A stretch of 64,000 nt of DNA from Saccharina japonica (GCA_008828725.1 MEHQ01000067.1:1051694-1115693), one strand, 5' to 3'. Shown: positions 25,401 through 38,410, numbered from the stretch's first letter. Notes: a model not told the origin generated them from the sequence alone. Numbers and translations are program-made.

Positions 25401-28400
25401 AAAACGTTACTTTATTCGCATGGACTAGGCAACGAACACTCCTACGGTGGTGTACTACACTACATCAAATGGCACAGCATCTCAACACGGCATGAAAACA
25501 GAGTGGTCTGTCGGCCAAATGATTTTGGAGAGTTGATATAAAAACACCAATATACTGCCCTTCTACCGTCTCAGCAGTCATTTCATCGTTGTTGCTGTGG
25601 TTTGTTTTTGAAATTACAATGGACCGCCATGTCAATGCAGACACTGTGACACGAGCACAATTTAATTTAGACAGTGTCACCAAGGCATTATCACAAACCT
25701 TGTAACGGTCCCTCAACCGTGCCCAAGAGAGGTAGCATATAACAATCCGTGAATTATTCTTCGACAGACGCCTAGTTAGGACCTTCCACCTTAGCCGGGT
25801 ACATGCGAAGAATAACCCCATATGTCGATGGTGATGCATATACGCTGCAGCCCATGGTCGTCTTGTTTCTAAGTTGAGCCAATACGGTTGTTAGGCTGGC
25901 TGGACTGCTGTAGTACTCGCGTAGTTGGGTACGATTGGTTTTAGCCGGATCCACCACAGTTGATGTGTGTAACGTCTCCTTGCGTTTGTGTTGTACTGCG
26001 GACCACATACTGTGTAGGTCTGTAAGTGTGATTCACGACTATAAAGTACCGGGCACAAAAGGTTTACGGTACAACCGCTGTCGACATGAGAGATCTTTAA
26101 CGGCTATTGAACAAACCCATTATCAGGAACATTTTTCACGTTCAAATCGGAGGAGTACTTTACAAAATATAGGCAAAACTCCCTACGCGGGATGTGGTCG
26201 GGGGGGCGGCCAACGAATGTTTGATATAGATTCGGGGTATGTCCGATCGCACACGACTGATATAACCTCGGTTTCGGTTTCGGTTTCACCTTCCTTCGAA
26301 ATTTGGTTTTGATTAGGTTTCTCGTGGCTGTGGACGACCTTCTGTTTTTTTGTGGCTGCCCACGACCCTCCGTGTAGGACATATATATATATATATATAA
26401 TAATGTATGTTATATCTGCATGGGATCAGGGCGGCTGGTGGTGGGCCTCTGGCCGTTACTACGAAATGATAAGGTTAGTTCTGCCTTGCGGATGGGAGCA
26501 GTGTGGAAAATGGGGTGGGCCCACTGTGGGATTAGGGTAACGAGCGGGGTCAGGAGACATTCGAACCACCTATCGTCGTTTTCTCTGCATCTGGACCTCC
26601 CCTAAGCAATGCTTACACTATATACGTGGTTTATCCCCCACCATTGATATACTATTACGCTCGGGGTACAACCGCTCGGGATAGGTCACCTCTGCTGCTT
26701 ATGCACATAGATGTCTCAAGGGCGCGTTACTCCTGGATGGTACTTGTGACTTTAACGTGCGATGACTGAAATGGTATACTGGGCTATCAAAAGTAAAGTT
26801 CGACCATTCAGGCGAAGCGGATGCGTGACACATATTATATAACGGGAGTACCGGGAAAACAAAAAGTGTAAATGGTTTCCTGTAAAAGAATGACGCAACA
26901 CACCTGCAGTAGACGCATTACTATCCAAAACACCCAATAAAGACACCATCCTGTATGGTGTAGAAGGTATAGTCGTGTCCACCAATAGTGGCATGTACCA
27001 CGGAAAGCGCAGCAACTTCGAAGTCAGTCCGAAACTCGAATCAGTGAGAGCGTGGGGGATGGTTTAAGCAGTAACCTGTGTATTTTATTAACAACATTCG
27101 CTCGCAATAGTGTTGCCTATCTCCCACGATACGCCATACTGTGTCCAACGTAGCGTGGGCGTTTTACAGTGATCGTTGAATAGGTGGCGGACTGATCTCT
27201 CTCCCTGGCGCCTCAGCTGGGTGTTTTCAGTTTCCTCACCCTCCAACGTGCGGACTCCTTCTGCCCTTTCGGAACTACGGGCTATAGTATACGAATTAGC
27301 TACTGTGAGAGCATCAACATCAACATCTGGACTGTAATACTACAACACCCGTCGAACATTATAATAGGGCAATTGAATATGGATGCCCTTCGATTAAGTA
27401 TAAGATCGCGCTGTTGCGCCTTTGTAACTGTCGCCCTGTGCATGTACGGTGGTGATAGTAACCAAAACCCTTATGATATACGGCATTTGTTTGTCATGTC
27501 GAGAACTTCACCCACCTAGAATATTACTGAGGTAAAATAAAGCAGATATCGCTTCGCTCGAATTAAGGGGTGTATCCCTAAAAGTGCTCTCGACGTGCAA
27601 GCAAGAAGGTAAGAGCGACTTGTTGTTTAGCAGGCTCCTGAAGTCGATAAGAACAGCTGTGAACCGACTGATATTGAAATAGGTCTCGCGTGGCCCAGAC
27701 ACGTACGATCACAGCATTGACGTGTGCAGGTCAGAACTTTGTATGTGCCGTGAGCAAGGACTGCGTGTCTGTAACGACAGTCCATCACTCGCCGGAATAT
27801 GGCTGCTAGATATACCCTACAGGGCCGTTGAGCTTGGCTACTTACAGCCACCGTCTTGGGTGGTTGCTCGTGAACGTGTATCGTTCACGTACTCTGTGTT
27901 AGTGCTATGCTTCGACGACCAATGGCCTACAACCACGCTGACATTTTGACGCCCATACCAAGCGCTGCGTAACTAGTCTGGGTAAAATGCTTGCACCCGT
28001 TTAAGTTTACTGCGCTGGCACAAGATGACTACACTACCCACTTTAAGTATCGAGTATGTATGTATCTACGCCATTATCGGTAGAATAGTTTGCTCTATCG
28101 TGTGTCGGACGCTGTTGGTACACTTCGAGCACTACGCTTACTACCAGTAGGATTCTGACGATTCACAATTTCTTCAGCCCGCTTTTGTCTTGGAGCCTAA
28201 CTCCTCACAAAGGAGTACGGAACATAGTGCGCTGTATGCGGTATGTTGTGTGCAAGCACGGATAGCTCTTGCGCGAAGCACCCGATTTACGCGCCAAAGT
28301 CGTCCTTATTGCAAAGTCCTAATGGAATATGAGTAGATAAGATGAATCGGTCGACAGCCGCTAATACGAGTGGGAAGTGGCATCGGGTGTCGTCAAAGGG

Positions 28401-30724
28401 GCGAACTGCTTGGTGTCGAGTTGTCGCAAAGGCGAGGCGGGGACGAGCAGGCGACACCACGCGGTTTGGGAGGCCAACAGCGGCGACAAGTGTAAGGGCG
28501 GCGGTAGGAGCCGTGCCGACACGGCTGTCGACGAATGTAGCTGACAAAACGATACATTGTGTCGCAATCTATCGGTTTGAATATTCAATGGAACGTGTGC
28601 TACTGCAGCGCTTTAATCCTAGGGTTATTTGTTTGTCTTGTGAATCACTGGGCGGGGCGCTGCTGCGACAGGACTGGCACTTGTCACCACTATTATCGAG
28701 AGCATAAACGATATGCCATATGGTGTGGCAAGGTCCCGATTCTGCGTTGAAGTAGACATGGTAAACTATGTTGCTTTCACTACCTTGAGCACACATTTTA
28801 TGTTTTAATTCTTGCCTTCCGTCGTGCTTCTCTGTTGGCTCCTCCACTGTTCTAAGCCGGGTGTCTTCCTTCTTGTGCTGCTTCGTTTGTGGAGCAGTTA
28901 TTTTTTTTCTGTTCAGCGCTAACAAGTTTCTGCTTGCAACATTTCTGAAACTCTTCTGAAACACCACTGCTGACTCTTGTCGACGACAAAAACTATTGAT
29001 AGCAGGCTCAAACACGATTAACCGCCCATCTGCGTTCTGGACGCGAGCGCAATGTTTCCCGAATTCCTGCCTACCGTTGAACCGGCGGCTAAACGGGGGC
29101 AGGCCAATCGAGCATGGCATGGCCGCGTATGTGATGTAAGCAGCATGTCGATTGTGCGTTACAGGTGTACTTCATACTACTCACGTTGACCACTTAGCTT
29201 CCCAGTGACCATTTGAATCGTGCAACGTTTACGTCAAACTGTTGAATGCCATAATACGAGGTGATTGCGTTACTCGATTTTGAACAAATGTACATCTGAC
29301 CCGAGGTATTGACAAACCTCAGCCGTCGCAAACATCGTGGCTGAACACGAACACCGCCAAGCCCATGTCAGAGACGCAATGAAGAGATATGCACACGGAC
29401 GATGGCTGCCTAGCAACATGTTGGATGCTATGCAACTTACAAATACGTTAACACGTCAGCCAAAGCAGTTACCAAAGTTGCACTTCACATGGTGCGGACA
29501 ACACCGAGTCCCTGTACACCCAGTCCAATTAAGTCGAGTAACTTTCTTCAAATTTAATGTCAAGACGATGGACCAGGGAAACCAAAACAAGAATGAGGGG
29601 CGAACCGGCGGTCGAACGCGTTTAATCAATCTGTATATCACGGCTACCAGGAGAACGGGCAGTGTTCGTACTGGTGGTGTGGTGGCGCATTCTATTCTGG
29701 ACATATTGGCATACCCTCCTCGTGTTTGTTGAGCGTTTATGGCTTGCCTTCGACGTATACCGTAATCATGCGAGAGTTGGCACCCATCGGAAGGTTGGCA
29801 CCCATCGGAGAGATAGCACCGGGGTGCGATAAAAAACACAACGTAGAAACATTTAATCGTGTTTTCGCACCCCCATCGGAGAGATCGCACCCGGGTGTGA
29901 TCTCTCCGACATAAATAGAAATTTGAGGGCCACCATAGCGGGTCTGTGGTAGGTAATATTCTCATTCTTTCATACTCCGATGATATATCGCCAGTGCGCC
30001 ACTCCTCTCAAACGTACCGTACTTTACCAACGCATGGTAGGTCAAGTCGTTTTAGGTAGCTTTGAGTCGTTTAATTTGTATGCTCTCAACCAAGCACACA
30101 GCACACAACCAAGCACACAGCACACATCATCCGGTACATGCCGCCTACCGGTACACCTCACAAATCACAGAACCAGCTCGTGGTACGATATTACAATACC
30201 TACCTTGTGCAACCGAGGCAGACAGGAACAGCAGCAGGAGCAGCACTCTCATTGGCCTGTGAAAAGGCAGTCTCGCTGCGTGCACCCTCTGACATGATGC
30301 TGCAGGGCGTGGTCTGGATGCCGTGGGTTTGTGTGGACGCTGCGCATCTCAGCGGAATGCCGCCGCATTTTCGGGGTATTGTGCCGTATTATACCGTATT
30401 TTACCGGATCGATTCTCAATTCGCCGGCACACCGTTTTGGGTGATGTAAATTGTGTGTTAACTGCTGTGTTTACTGTGCCCTACATCTGCAACAGGGTGG
30501 GTACGGTATCCAGCTGTTGTGGTACTCGGTATCGCACCCATCGGAGAGATCGCACCGGGGGTGCGACAAAATTGAAGAACGGCATGATTTAATTGTATTT
30601 CCGCACCCCCATCGGAAGGTTGGCACCCATCGGGGAGATAGCACCGGGGTGCGATAAAAAACACAACGTAGAAACATTTAAAAATCGATCGCACCCCGGT
30701 GCCAACTCTCGCATGATTACGGTA
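22455..30724. repeat. large near-identical duplication, copy 2
   Basis: This is the partner of 13,425-21,675. The offset is 9,030 bp up to about 30,106 and 9,049 bp after it, because of a 19-bp tandem insertion (AACCAAGCACACAGCACAC). Differences seen: T at 23,158, C at 23,168, C at 30,018, T at 30,050 and G at 30,634. Right of 30,724 the sequence differs from that right of 21,675. Confidence 0.95.
29760..30722. mobile_element. TA-flanked TIR element, second copy, 963 bp
   Basis: Same element as at 20,730, longer by the 19-bp tandem insertion. Flanking TA dinucleotides lie at 29,758-29,759 and 30,723-30,724. Its left flank equals that of the first copy, but its right flank is different DNA that leads into the beta-helix gene region. 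Confidence 0.75.
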
Positions 30725-30857
30725 TCCTGCTGGGCTGTACCCGAGAGGTACCAGTAGGTGGGTATCAGATCGTCAACCGCTGGGCGGCGGTTCTGCAATA
30801 ATCAGGGAATATCGGCGTAGTATCGTCTCCGATCCTAACAATGACCATATAACTCAC

Positions 30858-30938
30858 CGCCTTGGAAATACGCCAAATTGGCAGCGAAAGAGATGTCGCC
30901 GTCGATGTTCACCACTGATGCATTCGCGTAGATTGCAC
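30858..30938 (-). CDS. beta-helix gene, rung exon (81 bp)
   Basis: Read on the minus strand, the exon follows an acceptor CCAG at 30,942-30,939 and ends at donor G|GTGAGT. It begins with two bases and ends with one base of split Gly codons (phase 1 both sides) and encodes 27 residues: G-AIYANASVVNIDGDISFA-ANLA followed by a Gly pair. This is the repeat G-A-[IVL]-[YF]-x4-S-x-[VI]-x-[IV]-x-G-x2-[ST]-F-x2-N of right-handed parallel beta-helix proteins and matches the end of the first exon at 47.3 kb. It is the exon farthest from the start that I could find, so the 3' end of the gene is unknown. The intron before it, back to 37,555, is 6.6 kb unless exons were missed. Confidence 0.7.
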
Positions 30939-30939
30939 C

Positions 30940-33340
30940 TGGACGCGGGAGGGGCATGTCACGTGAGTTCAATGTTTTTTCAAGTCGAAGCCTGTGGACA
31001 CCTTGAATGTGTGTCACTGACACAGCTTAATGTCGGCACGCTACAGTGAACGCACGTAGACGAGGCATGTGAAACACATACCTCGAAGCGAATACTTCCA
31101 TACAATATAAACAACGCCGAATCAAAGGCGAGCAGTTTCGTAGACACAATACTACCCACATAACGGGAGTACATATATATCTGATCACAGACGTAGGGGC
31201 GGGCACGCGATTTCGGATAATGCTTCAGGGTACGGCAGATTGAACATACGTGGTGCCCAATTAACCCCCCACCCACCGCTATTTACAATACCCTTGGAAT
31301 ATGCCGGACTGGTTCATAATGTCGCGCAGGTATCGTAAGGGTGAGCTCGGTCTCTTGGTCGTATTCAACGATGATTCTAAGTCGTGAGACGTCAGACAGT
31401 ATGTTCTTGGAAACATAGTTTGGGCACCTCTTGTGTAGCTCAGCATAGTGACATGGTTCTGTTGATTTGTAAGCGGATATCATAACTATCAGGTTGGCGC
31501 CCAATATCCTGTCCCTCTTGTGTAGAAAACAATGTATATCTTGAAATACCATCAATCAAATAGGACGAGCCTTTTTGGTGGAGCTAATAGCGACGTTTGT
31601 AGGGTTCACATTCAGTCGCACTTTAGGTTCGTAACTATGTGAAACGAAAGCGGATATTGTCGATGGTTTGATGGTGTTTCCGACCGTTTACTTTCGGACC
31701 GCAGGAGGACGATGAACACCCGCTATTTCAAGGTTATGGTAGGTATCATATGTAGAGTTATGTTTGTGAAGTTCCGTGTTTTTCGCAACTTTTATCTTCG
31801 TACGAGCGCTTTTCGACAAAACGCTAGGGACCCCAACACGGGAGGCCCGGCCGGACCCATTGCTCGAGGTTTGAGCTCGATCCGAGGGCTGTAGCTCGCG
31901 TGGTGGGCGCTCAAAGTTTTGTTTTCCCGCGGGCGCGGATAATACGATTTCCCGGGTTCTCTGCATGAGGTCTTATTTTGTACGTACGTGCCAGTAAATA
32001 ATAATAGTCTGTTTTTTTTGTTTTTTTCCCCTTATTTCCACGAGCTCATCATCATGAGCACACACCAGAGCCCACCGACATACCAGTATACCATAGGTTG
32101 ACAACAGACCATGCAGACAGCACAACGTTACAACTCTGCAGAAGCACCAGCGGGTAACACTGTGCGTGTGTGACACGCCCATTTGCGCTGTATTGCTGTG
32201 GCTAGCTGTGTCTATCGGAGGAACCTGCGGTCTAGAATCCACGCCATTTATTTACGTACATTTTTCTGTTCTGCAGCTATGTGTGACAGACCCACGCTCA
32301 TTATGACCGGAAATGTAACGACCACTTTAAATAAATAGGAGTACCTCAACTGTCCTTATTTTTCGTTTTTTGTGTTTGTTCCCCGAAGCTCACTCCAGAA
32401 ATCCACTAGACATGCGACGAATACGAAGAACGCCACAGCCCTGGCTAGAAGCACAATCAGCAGACGTGCCTGTGGCGGGTTCACCGTGTGCTGCTGTGGC
32501 TATCAAGTACGTGGAAGTGGTTACGTTATGCAGGCTTCCGTCATCAGACACACCACCTCCTTTCTCTCTTCTGCTGCTGCTGCTGCTTGCTGCTGTGCTT
32601 GCATGATGAATGTGCGGTGTGCGGTCTGTCGTGCCTCTGGCGCGCGCCGCGACAAATAATACTATACCAGTAAATGGATAATGTATCTTTAAAAACATAG
32701 TCAAACGGTCACTGTGTTCGATTTCAGATTTGAAGGCTTGAGTTCGATCCTTGGCGATGCCTATGTATACGTTGTTTTCCTACTTTTTTGTATTGTACGT
32801 AACAAAACCAAGTGGGTTTCTTAGGCAGGTGTGGTCGAGAGTTCCATCCCTTTCTTCTGTGCATCCGTTTCTACTTCTTCTGCAAATATGATCCCACCAC
32901 TACTGTAAATGTGTCACGTGTGCGTGCGTGTGCGGTGTGTGCCGTGTGTCATGCGTGCATGTGCAGCGTATCACGCTTGGAGTGTTTTCAAAAAACAATT
33001 GTCGGGAGTCCTCGGTTTTGTGCGGGATAGACCTTCCTTTAGCTTGAGCTCCACAACAATTACATATCTGTCATACTTACGATACGGACCAGCATAGTCT
33101 GTCATACGTTGACCCGTTTCCTGTACACGACTTATTATGCGTATCTCAACAACACATTTAGGGGGTTTACATTGCTCCTTTAATATAGGGTTGCAGTATT
33201 TGTCTTCGTGTATCGTGAAGATACGTATCCTGTGACCCGACTGCACATATTGGTAAAAAAACACATATGCTTGCTAGAAACGTAGTAAAACCACGAAACA
33301 AAGATGGAGCGCATATGCAAGTATTCGTGAAGTATTCATG
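30940..33340. other. intron-size stretch with no further exon found
   Basis: I searched the minus strand for further rung exons (a donor next to a split Gly codon, then an acceptor 70-85 bp away) and found none. It holds a CTG run at 32,572-32,598 and several short open frames of up to 104 codons without recognisable motifs. Confidence 0.4.
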
Positions 33341-33420
33341 ACCCTATCAATGATTAAGGGACCCCTTCGGGAAAAAACGATAAGAGCAAATAAAAACAAA
33401 CCCGCTTTTTTTCAGTTTCT

Positions 33421-34018
33421 ATACTATTTCTGGTATAATTTCAACATTTTCATTACTCCCTACGGAAAGCGACATGTCTCCAGTTCTAATGCTCAGAATT
33501 GCAACCGAGGAGTAGTTTTGGAGAGCCTAAGTCATGGGAAATATTTTTGTCTCAGGAGGTGTATCGAGCAGATGCCTTGTATATTACAAACATTGCCTCT
33601 TACTCCAAAACGACTCGACATACCCCTGATACCCAAGACTAATTTGAAAAATGGCAGTTTCTCCGGCTGATGATACTGATCTATATCAGATGTTCGACGA
33701 GGACGCCGAACACTAGTAGGTTAACCTACCTGGGTCTCTAATCCGACCGTCCGTGCCGCCCTACGTGGCCACAGCAGGTTTATATTACCAAACAGGAGCT
33801 CCGAAACGATCAAAATCTTGCTGCGGAGCACTTTCTTTTCGTGACGCGAATACAGCAATGCTTGCCCTCCGTTGCAGATCCAAGAGCCCCAATACTTCCT
33901 AGAGACTATGGCGAACAAGCTATATGTTAGTCGGTCGCAGATCTGAGCATTAGAACTGGAGCTATGCCGTTTTCCGTAAGGAGTGCTGATATGGTGTTAT
34001 TATACCAGAAATAGTATT
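33421..34018. mobile_element. foldback element with 76-bp inverted arms
   Basis: The arm 33,421-33,496 and the arm 33,943-34,018 are inverted copies, sharing ATACTATTTCTGGTATAAT, CTCC(C/T)TACGG and CTCCAGTTCTAATGCTCAG. Weaker inverted similarity continues outward to AAGGGACCCCTTCGG (33,354-33,368) and CCGAAGGGACCCCTT (34,083-34,097), so the whole element may span about 33,340-34,110. Between the arms lies a copy of the dispersed repeat also found at 3.93 kb. No transposase is recognised. Confidence 0.7.
33713..33880 (+). repeat. dispersed repeat copy 2 (partner at 3.93 kb)
   Basis: Collinear with 3,925-4,100 and placed between the arms of the foldback element. In the frame just before it, a short open stretch ends in an acidic tail (DDTDLY..DEDAEH, stop at 33,714-33,716). 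Confidence 0.6.
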
Positions 34019-34736
34019 GCTGCTGTACAAAAACGAAATATATATATATTTCAAGACTTAAGTACTCTTTGTTTTTCATGACCGAAGGGACCCCTTAAGG
34101 GGATACCCTGCTGGCTGCATTGGAATGTGTCAGGCATTGGTGATAGCGGTTATCCGACGAAATGAGCACCTGGCGGTTGAGAGAAATTGGCATACACCTT
34201 TAACGAGTACGTGCTGCACATATACGGATACCAGGATAAACACTATACTGCTTGCGTCAATGTCTGCCGCGATCAAGCTATTCGCTGCAGGCAAAATAGT
34301 CACGTCAGAAAGCAGTGCAGCACACACCTTATCCATGTATAACCCATCGACGAGCACATCTATGCATATAGATGTTTACACACACTGCTCATCGGCGATA
34401 ACCAAGCTGGTGTCGAGGGTCGTTTACGAAATATGCCGATAGGCGTCATTTTTTATCCCGGCACTACCGCTGAGGTCACAAGGTTCTCTTAGGCTAACTG
34501 TGGACGAGAATGGTCCGCGTATGGTGAGCCCGTAAGCATTACCACATCAAGTTTGGTTTATGTTTCAAGTACCATGCCATTCGCTGCCGACAGCATGCGA
34601 GTACCCTTTTTGAGTATGGGCAAACATGCGCGCAAATGCACTGGTAAAACGGTCCGATCTTATGTGTACAGACCGTTCTGCATCACACATCTATACGTCC
34701 TGTACTATTTTATATGGTCTTCTATATCATTCTCAC

Positions 34737-34832
34737 CTCCGGACGGCGCGGGGGGTATCAACCTAGCTGCAGTTCGTACACCTCCAGAATCAGTAGAGGA
34801 GGTGAAATATGACACGATCTCCTCACTCGAGC
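34737..34832 (-). CDS. candidate phase-1 exon in the beta-helix gene (96 bp)
   Basis: On the minus strand a strong acceptor (TTTCCTTCTTGCAG) precedes an open stretch that ends in donor GGAG|GTGAGA. As in the rung exons, both borders split a Gly codon in phase 1. The 32 residues are Ser/Thr-rich (SSEEIVSYFTSSTDSGG..) and then Pro-rich, not a beta-helix rung. It could be a linker exon of the same gene, an alternative exon, or chance. The strand, the donor type and the length (a multiple of three) support it; the composition argues against it. Confidence 0.35.
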
Positions 34833-35955
34833 CTGCAAGAAGGAAACACCAACCACGAGTGTTTATCCAGTGATAGTCTACACAAGCCAATGTTGGGATC
34901 TCCGACCCTTTTAGCCGGATGTCGGTCGCAATATAAGGGCGACAACCACAAACGATCATTATGTGTCCAACGAATAGTTCCGGTCGAAAATGATGCCTTG
35001 CGTAATAGGTCTACATCTCGAAGCCTGTTCGCAACATAATCCATAAATGGACTTAGGAAGACTAATTTGAATAGTGTAATGAATGCAGCCATTCAATCAT
35101 TGCTCAATAATGTCCCGAACCAATTACCACCGCGGGGGCTGCCGACGCCAGTAGTCTGCGCTGCAGTGGTCTACATTCCGTACTGCTGTGTAGACCCCAG
35201 AACAAGTTCGTTGCGTAGACATATGTCGTTCTACAAAAGACAGGGTGCTTCGGGTTTGAAGGGCAATGCCAGAATATTTCTACGTCGTCGGCGCTATATC
35301 CGTGGCGAAGACTATAATGGCGTTATACGTTGCAATACATAATGTAAGTCGTCTTATCTTCATTTCACCACCAAGCGTAGTGTCAATAGAAGCACATCCA
35401 TGCCATCCATGCCAAATGGGAGCTGCAATCCATCATATTCCATTTATCGCGGATGGATGACAACAATTGATTTCACGTACTTTGGCAAACACCGGGTATT
35501 AGATGACATTGGATGTGTGGTTATCCCACGAAACCCCATGTTTGAATATGTCACGTACGTTCGGACACGATGGTAGAGTTTATATGCTGTCAACATTGCT
35601 GTTGCTCTGGCGAAAGCGCCTATTTACGCCGCCTTTGCATCACACGGTTCGGTCTAGGACACTACAGTGGATCACCGATACGCATAGCCCCTACGCATTC
35701 CTATGTTGTGTAGAGGTGCATTTTTCGTGGGAATATACGTCCGTCCTTCTAGAAACACGTGTTCATGTTTTTCGCGTTGGAAGGCAATTCGCACGCCGGA
35801 AGTCTCATTCCTAGGAATACCTTGCCGCCCAACCAAGTTTTCCAACAGGGAGCTGGATATGGAAATACACATGGTCGTGAACAGAGTGATGACTTTTCCT
35901 GGTATCGATATTGCCCAGTTACCCTAGGCCAGATATCATACCCACATGCCGACTC

Positions 35956-36200
35956 ATCCCAAGGTAGGGGCGCAGCAGAATTTTCTGAGCTCCTCACATG
36001 AGGAGCTCAATATCTCACCCGAAACATGACTTCGGAAACATTCATTCGCGCAACCCGACCAAACCTTTCAATGTGGTAGTCCAAAAACAAATATACCAGT
36101 AAAATATTAATAGTATCCGGTGGTTACTCACGTACTCACGTGAGAAGCTCAACCGGTCAGAAAACTTGGAACCAAAACGTGGTACCCCTACCGTGGGATT
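35956..36200. mobile_element. TIR element (CCCACGGTAGGGGTGC ends), inverted partner of 8.9 kb
   Basis: Its complement follows 8,933-9,171 almost base for base around TTTCCGAAGTCATGTTTCGG and the GAGCTCCTCATGTGAGGAGC hairpin. The other end reads CTACCGTGGGATT. It carries the CTCACGTGAG..CTCAACCGGTCAGAAAA subterminal block found at the left of the 8.9-kb copy. Length is about 245 bp and it encodes no protein. Confidence 0.8.
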
Positions 36201-37554
36201 GCTCTGCCAACGATCCGTCGTCTACACGTACACCCGACGGCGTTTTAACGATCATCGTGGGTGCAACCATATGTCGGATGCATGCACACTTTAGAACGTC
36301 CCTTGACACGTGCCAATGCTACGACGGTCTTCTGTTAGTGGTGACATTGCATTTTTGATGACAACGTAGTGGGGAACCTTTTCACGCATATTAATAATCC
36401 ATGCCAGGCATGCAAGCAGCAATTGCTCTACGAAACAAGTGAAACATGATTGAGCGATTCGGAATGTTGTAGGCCGATCCGAAAACGTTTGATCTCTTCG
36501 ACTCACCACCTATCACGTAATAGCACAGTGTGATATATTTCGAGACAAAACCAAGGTGACTACAGTACATTGACAGCATGTTTGCATGTTACATACCTAT
36601 GTTCCCATTGTGTATGTTAACGAATACGGTTTGCGTGGTAATTGAGTTTGGCAATCTGACCTGAGTACGTACCACCCGACTAGACATGAGGCCGATTTTT
36701 TGTGACAAATCCAACCGTATCAGCCGCCGCACTACGACGTATGAAGTTGCTGGAGCTTGCGACACCAGCGAAGTGCTTCAGACTGGGGCTCATGGGAAAT
36801 GTTCTAAACACAGTGTACCCTGCCTACGACCAGCTATTACATACCGTGTACGGAAGGACATAAACCTATTATGGTTACCTTTGATCAGACCTGGCATAGA
36901 CAATATTAATATTCAGTCTTCATCGGGCAACAATATTCAGTCTTCATTGTACTGCTGAATAATTTGTTGCAAGCCTGGCAATAGCCACAACAACGACTTT
37001 AAATGTGGCATCTGTTGTGCAGGAGTTGTGGTGGGTTCGTTGTTGGCTATCACCAACGTGGATAGGTGCATAAGGCGATAATCGTGATGAGCGCGATAGA
37101 CGCGTAATACAAATGTCCAATCAATAATGTCCGGAACCAGTGCGCGGACTGACCTTTCAATTACTCTGGATATCTTGTCCAAACAACTAATCCGGACTCG
37201 TGAAGCAGGCGCGCACACAAATCTTGGGTCTGACTGATTTATTGATCCTGATACGTCCACTTTGTGTTTGATTTACAAGGCGGTCACGAGCAAACGTGAA
37301 CCGCTCGTTGCTGCCTGGTCGTTGACTTCAGCCATACAGGAAATACCATTGTAACCACACGTGGTTGTAGAACAATTATTAAAGTCAACGTTGGGTTGTT
37401 TTCTGCGGTTTGGTGATCGATGTTTCCCTGACGATGTAGCAGTGTTCATATATCATACATATGTTTCGGCTTGATAGTACGAGCACTGAATAGCGATGTA
37501 CAAGTAAGTTCGAATACATTGACCATTCCTCACCACGTCAACGTTTTAGCTCAC

Positions 37555-37626
37555 CTTCGGCTGAGTTATGACCAAACGACGTGTCGCCGTCAATGAAGAT
37601 ACCCGAGCCATCGACGTAGACGGCAC
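37555..37626 (-). CDS. beta-helix gene, rung exon (72 bp)
   Basis: On the minus strand the acceptor GGCAG lies at 37,631-37,627 and the donor G|GTGAGC at 37,555/37,554. Both borders split Gly codons in phase 1. The 25 residues read G-AVYVDGSGIFIDGDTSF-GHNSAE-G, a single beta-helix rung with the alternating hydrophobic pattern AVY.., IFI.. and the N of the asparagine ladder. The intron to the next exon upstream (39,063) is 1.4 kb. In-frame skipping or duplication of this exon would keep the reading frame. Confidence 0.75.
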
Positions 37627-38227
37627 CTGCCGCCGGACGTTTTTCACGACGACGGCCCTTGTAGCTCAACCACGCGAAACATCTGACAGTCTATGCATAG
37701 TACTATTGTGTTGTATACCTGGTAGGTAGTTGTATTGCTCTTTTAACCAGAGCGAATGCTTCAGTAATGGCGAGATGGATGTTTAGTCCAGTCACAAGAC
37801 GTTTAGGCTCCGAGGGTAGTAGCCCATTGTTCTCAACAATAATACTTTGGAGTGAAATATAATGTGGTTTGACGAACATATATGAACTTCAATGGCAGAG
37901 AGTCGCTGCACTGTCTATCAGCGCGTTGGAATACCTGACATAGGGATCAAGGTAATCGGTGGTAGGGAGGAGGTGGCCTTCGGTGCAAGAAGGTCATGCG
38001 TGTTGATGACAACGCGAGTGACGTGCTTCCCTTACGAGTTTCGCCTACATTCGGTCCACTGCCTGACTTGGTATACACGTTCTTCATTGTTCTTTTGATA
38101 GCGTTGTAAAGTTCCTTACTACGTGGAAATATTGTCAAACTCAGGTACCCACGGTACAATAGCCTGCCTTCGTGGGTAAGTGAGTTTCGACGTATTCGCC
38201 GGGATTCGATGGTACACGCTGACGCAG

Positions 38228-38410
38228 CCTACGATAGAGGTGCACCGGGAAAATTGTTTTGCGCGGAAGTTAAAGTGCTACCCGATGTCCAATCTCACGA
38301 CCGAAGTATACTCGGGAACATATTGCAACAAAATACTGAAAGTCCGACGATACTGGGTTAAGGAGCCCGATCGTTCCAGCCAAAAAGTGTTACATCAATC
38401 GTAGCACGCG
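38228..38410. mobile_element. dispersed TIR repeat (CTACGATAGAGGTGCACC end), short copy
   Basis: It starts CTACGATAGAGGTGCACC and ends CGTAGCACGCG. In between it shares, with the copies at 42.54 and 57.29 kb, blocks such as GAAGTATA, GTCCGACGA, TGGGTTAAGGAGCCCGATCG and AAAAAG. It lacks the GAGCTCCTCGCTT hairpin of the other two. It sits in the 1.4-kb intron between two rung exons. Confidence 0.75.
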
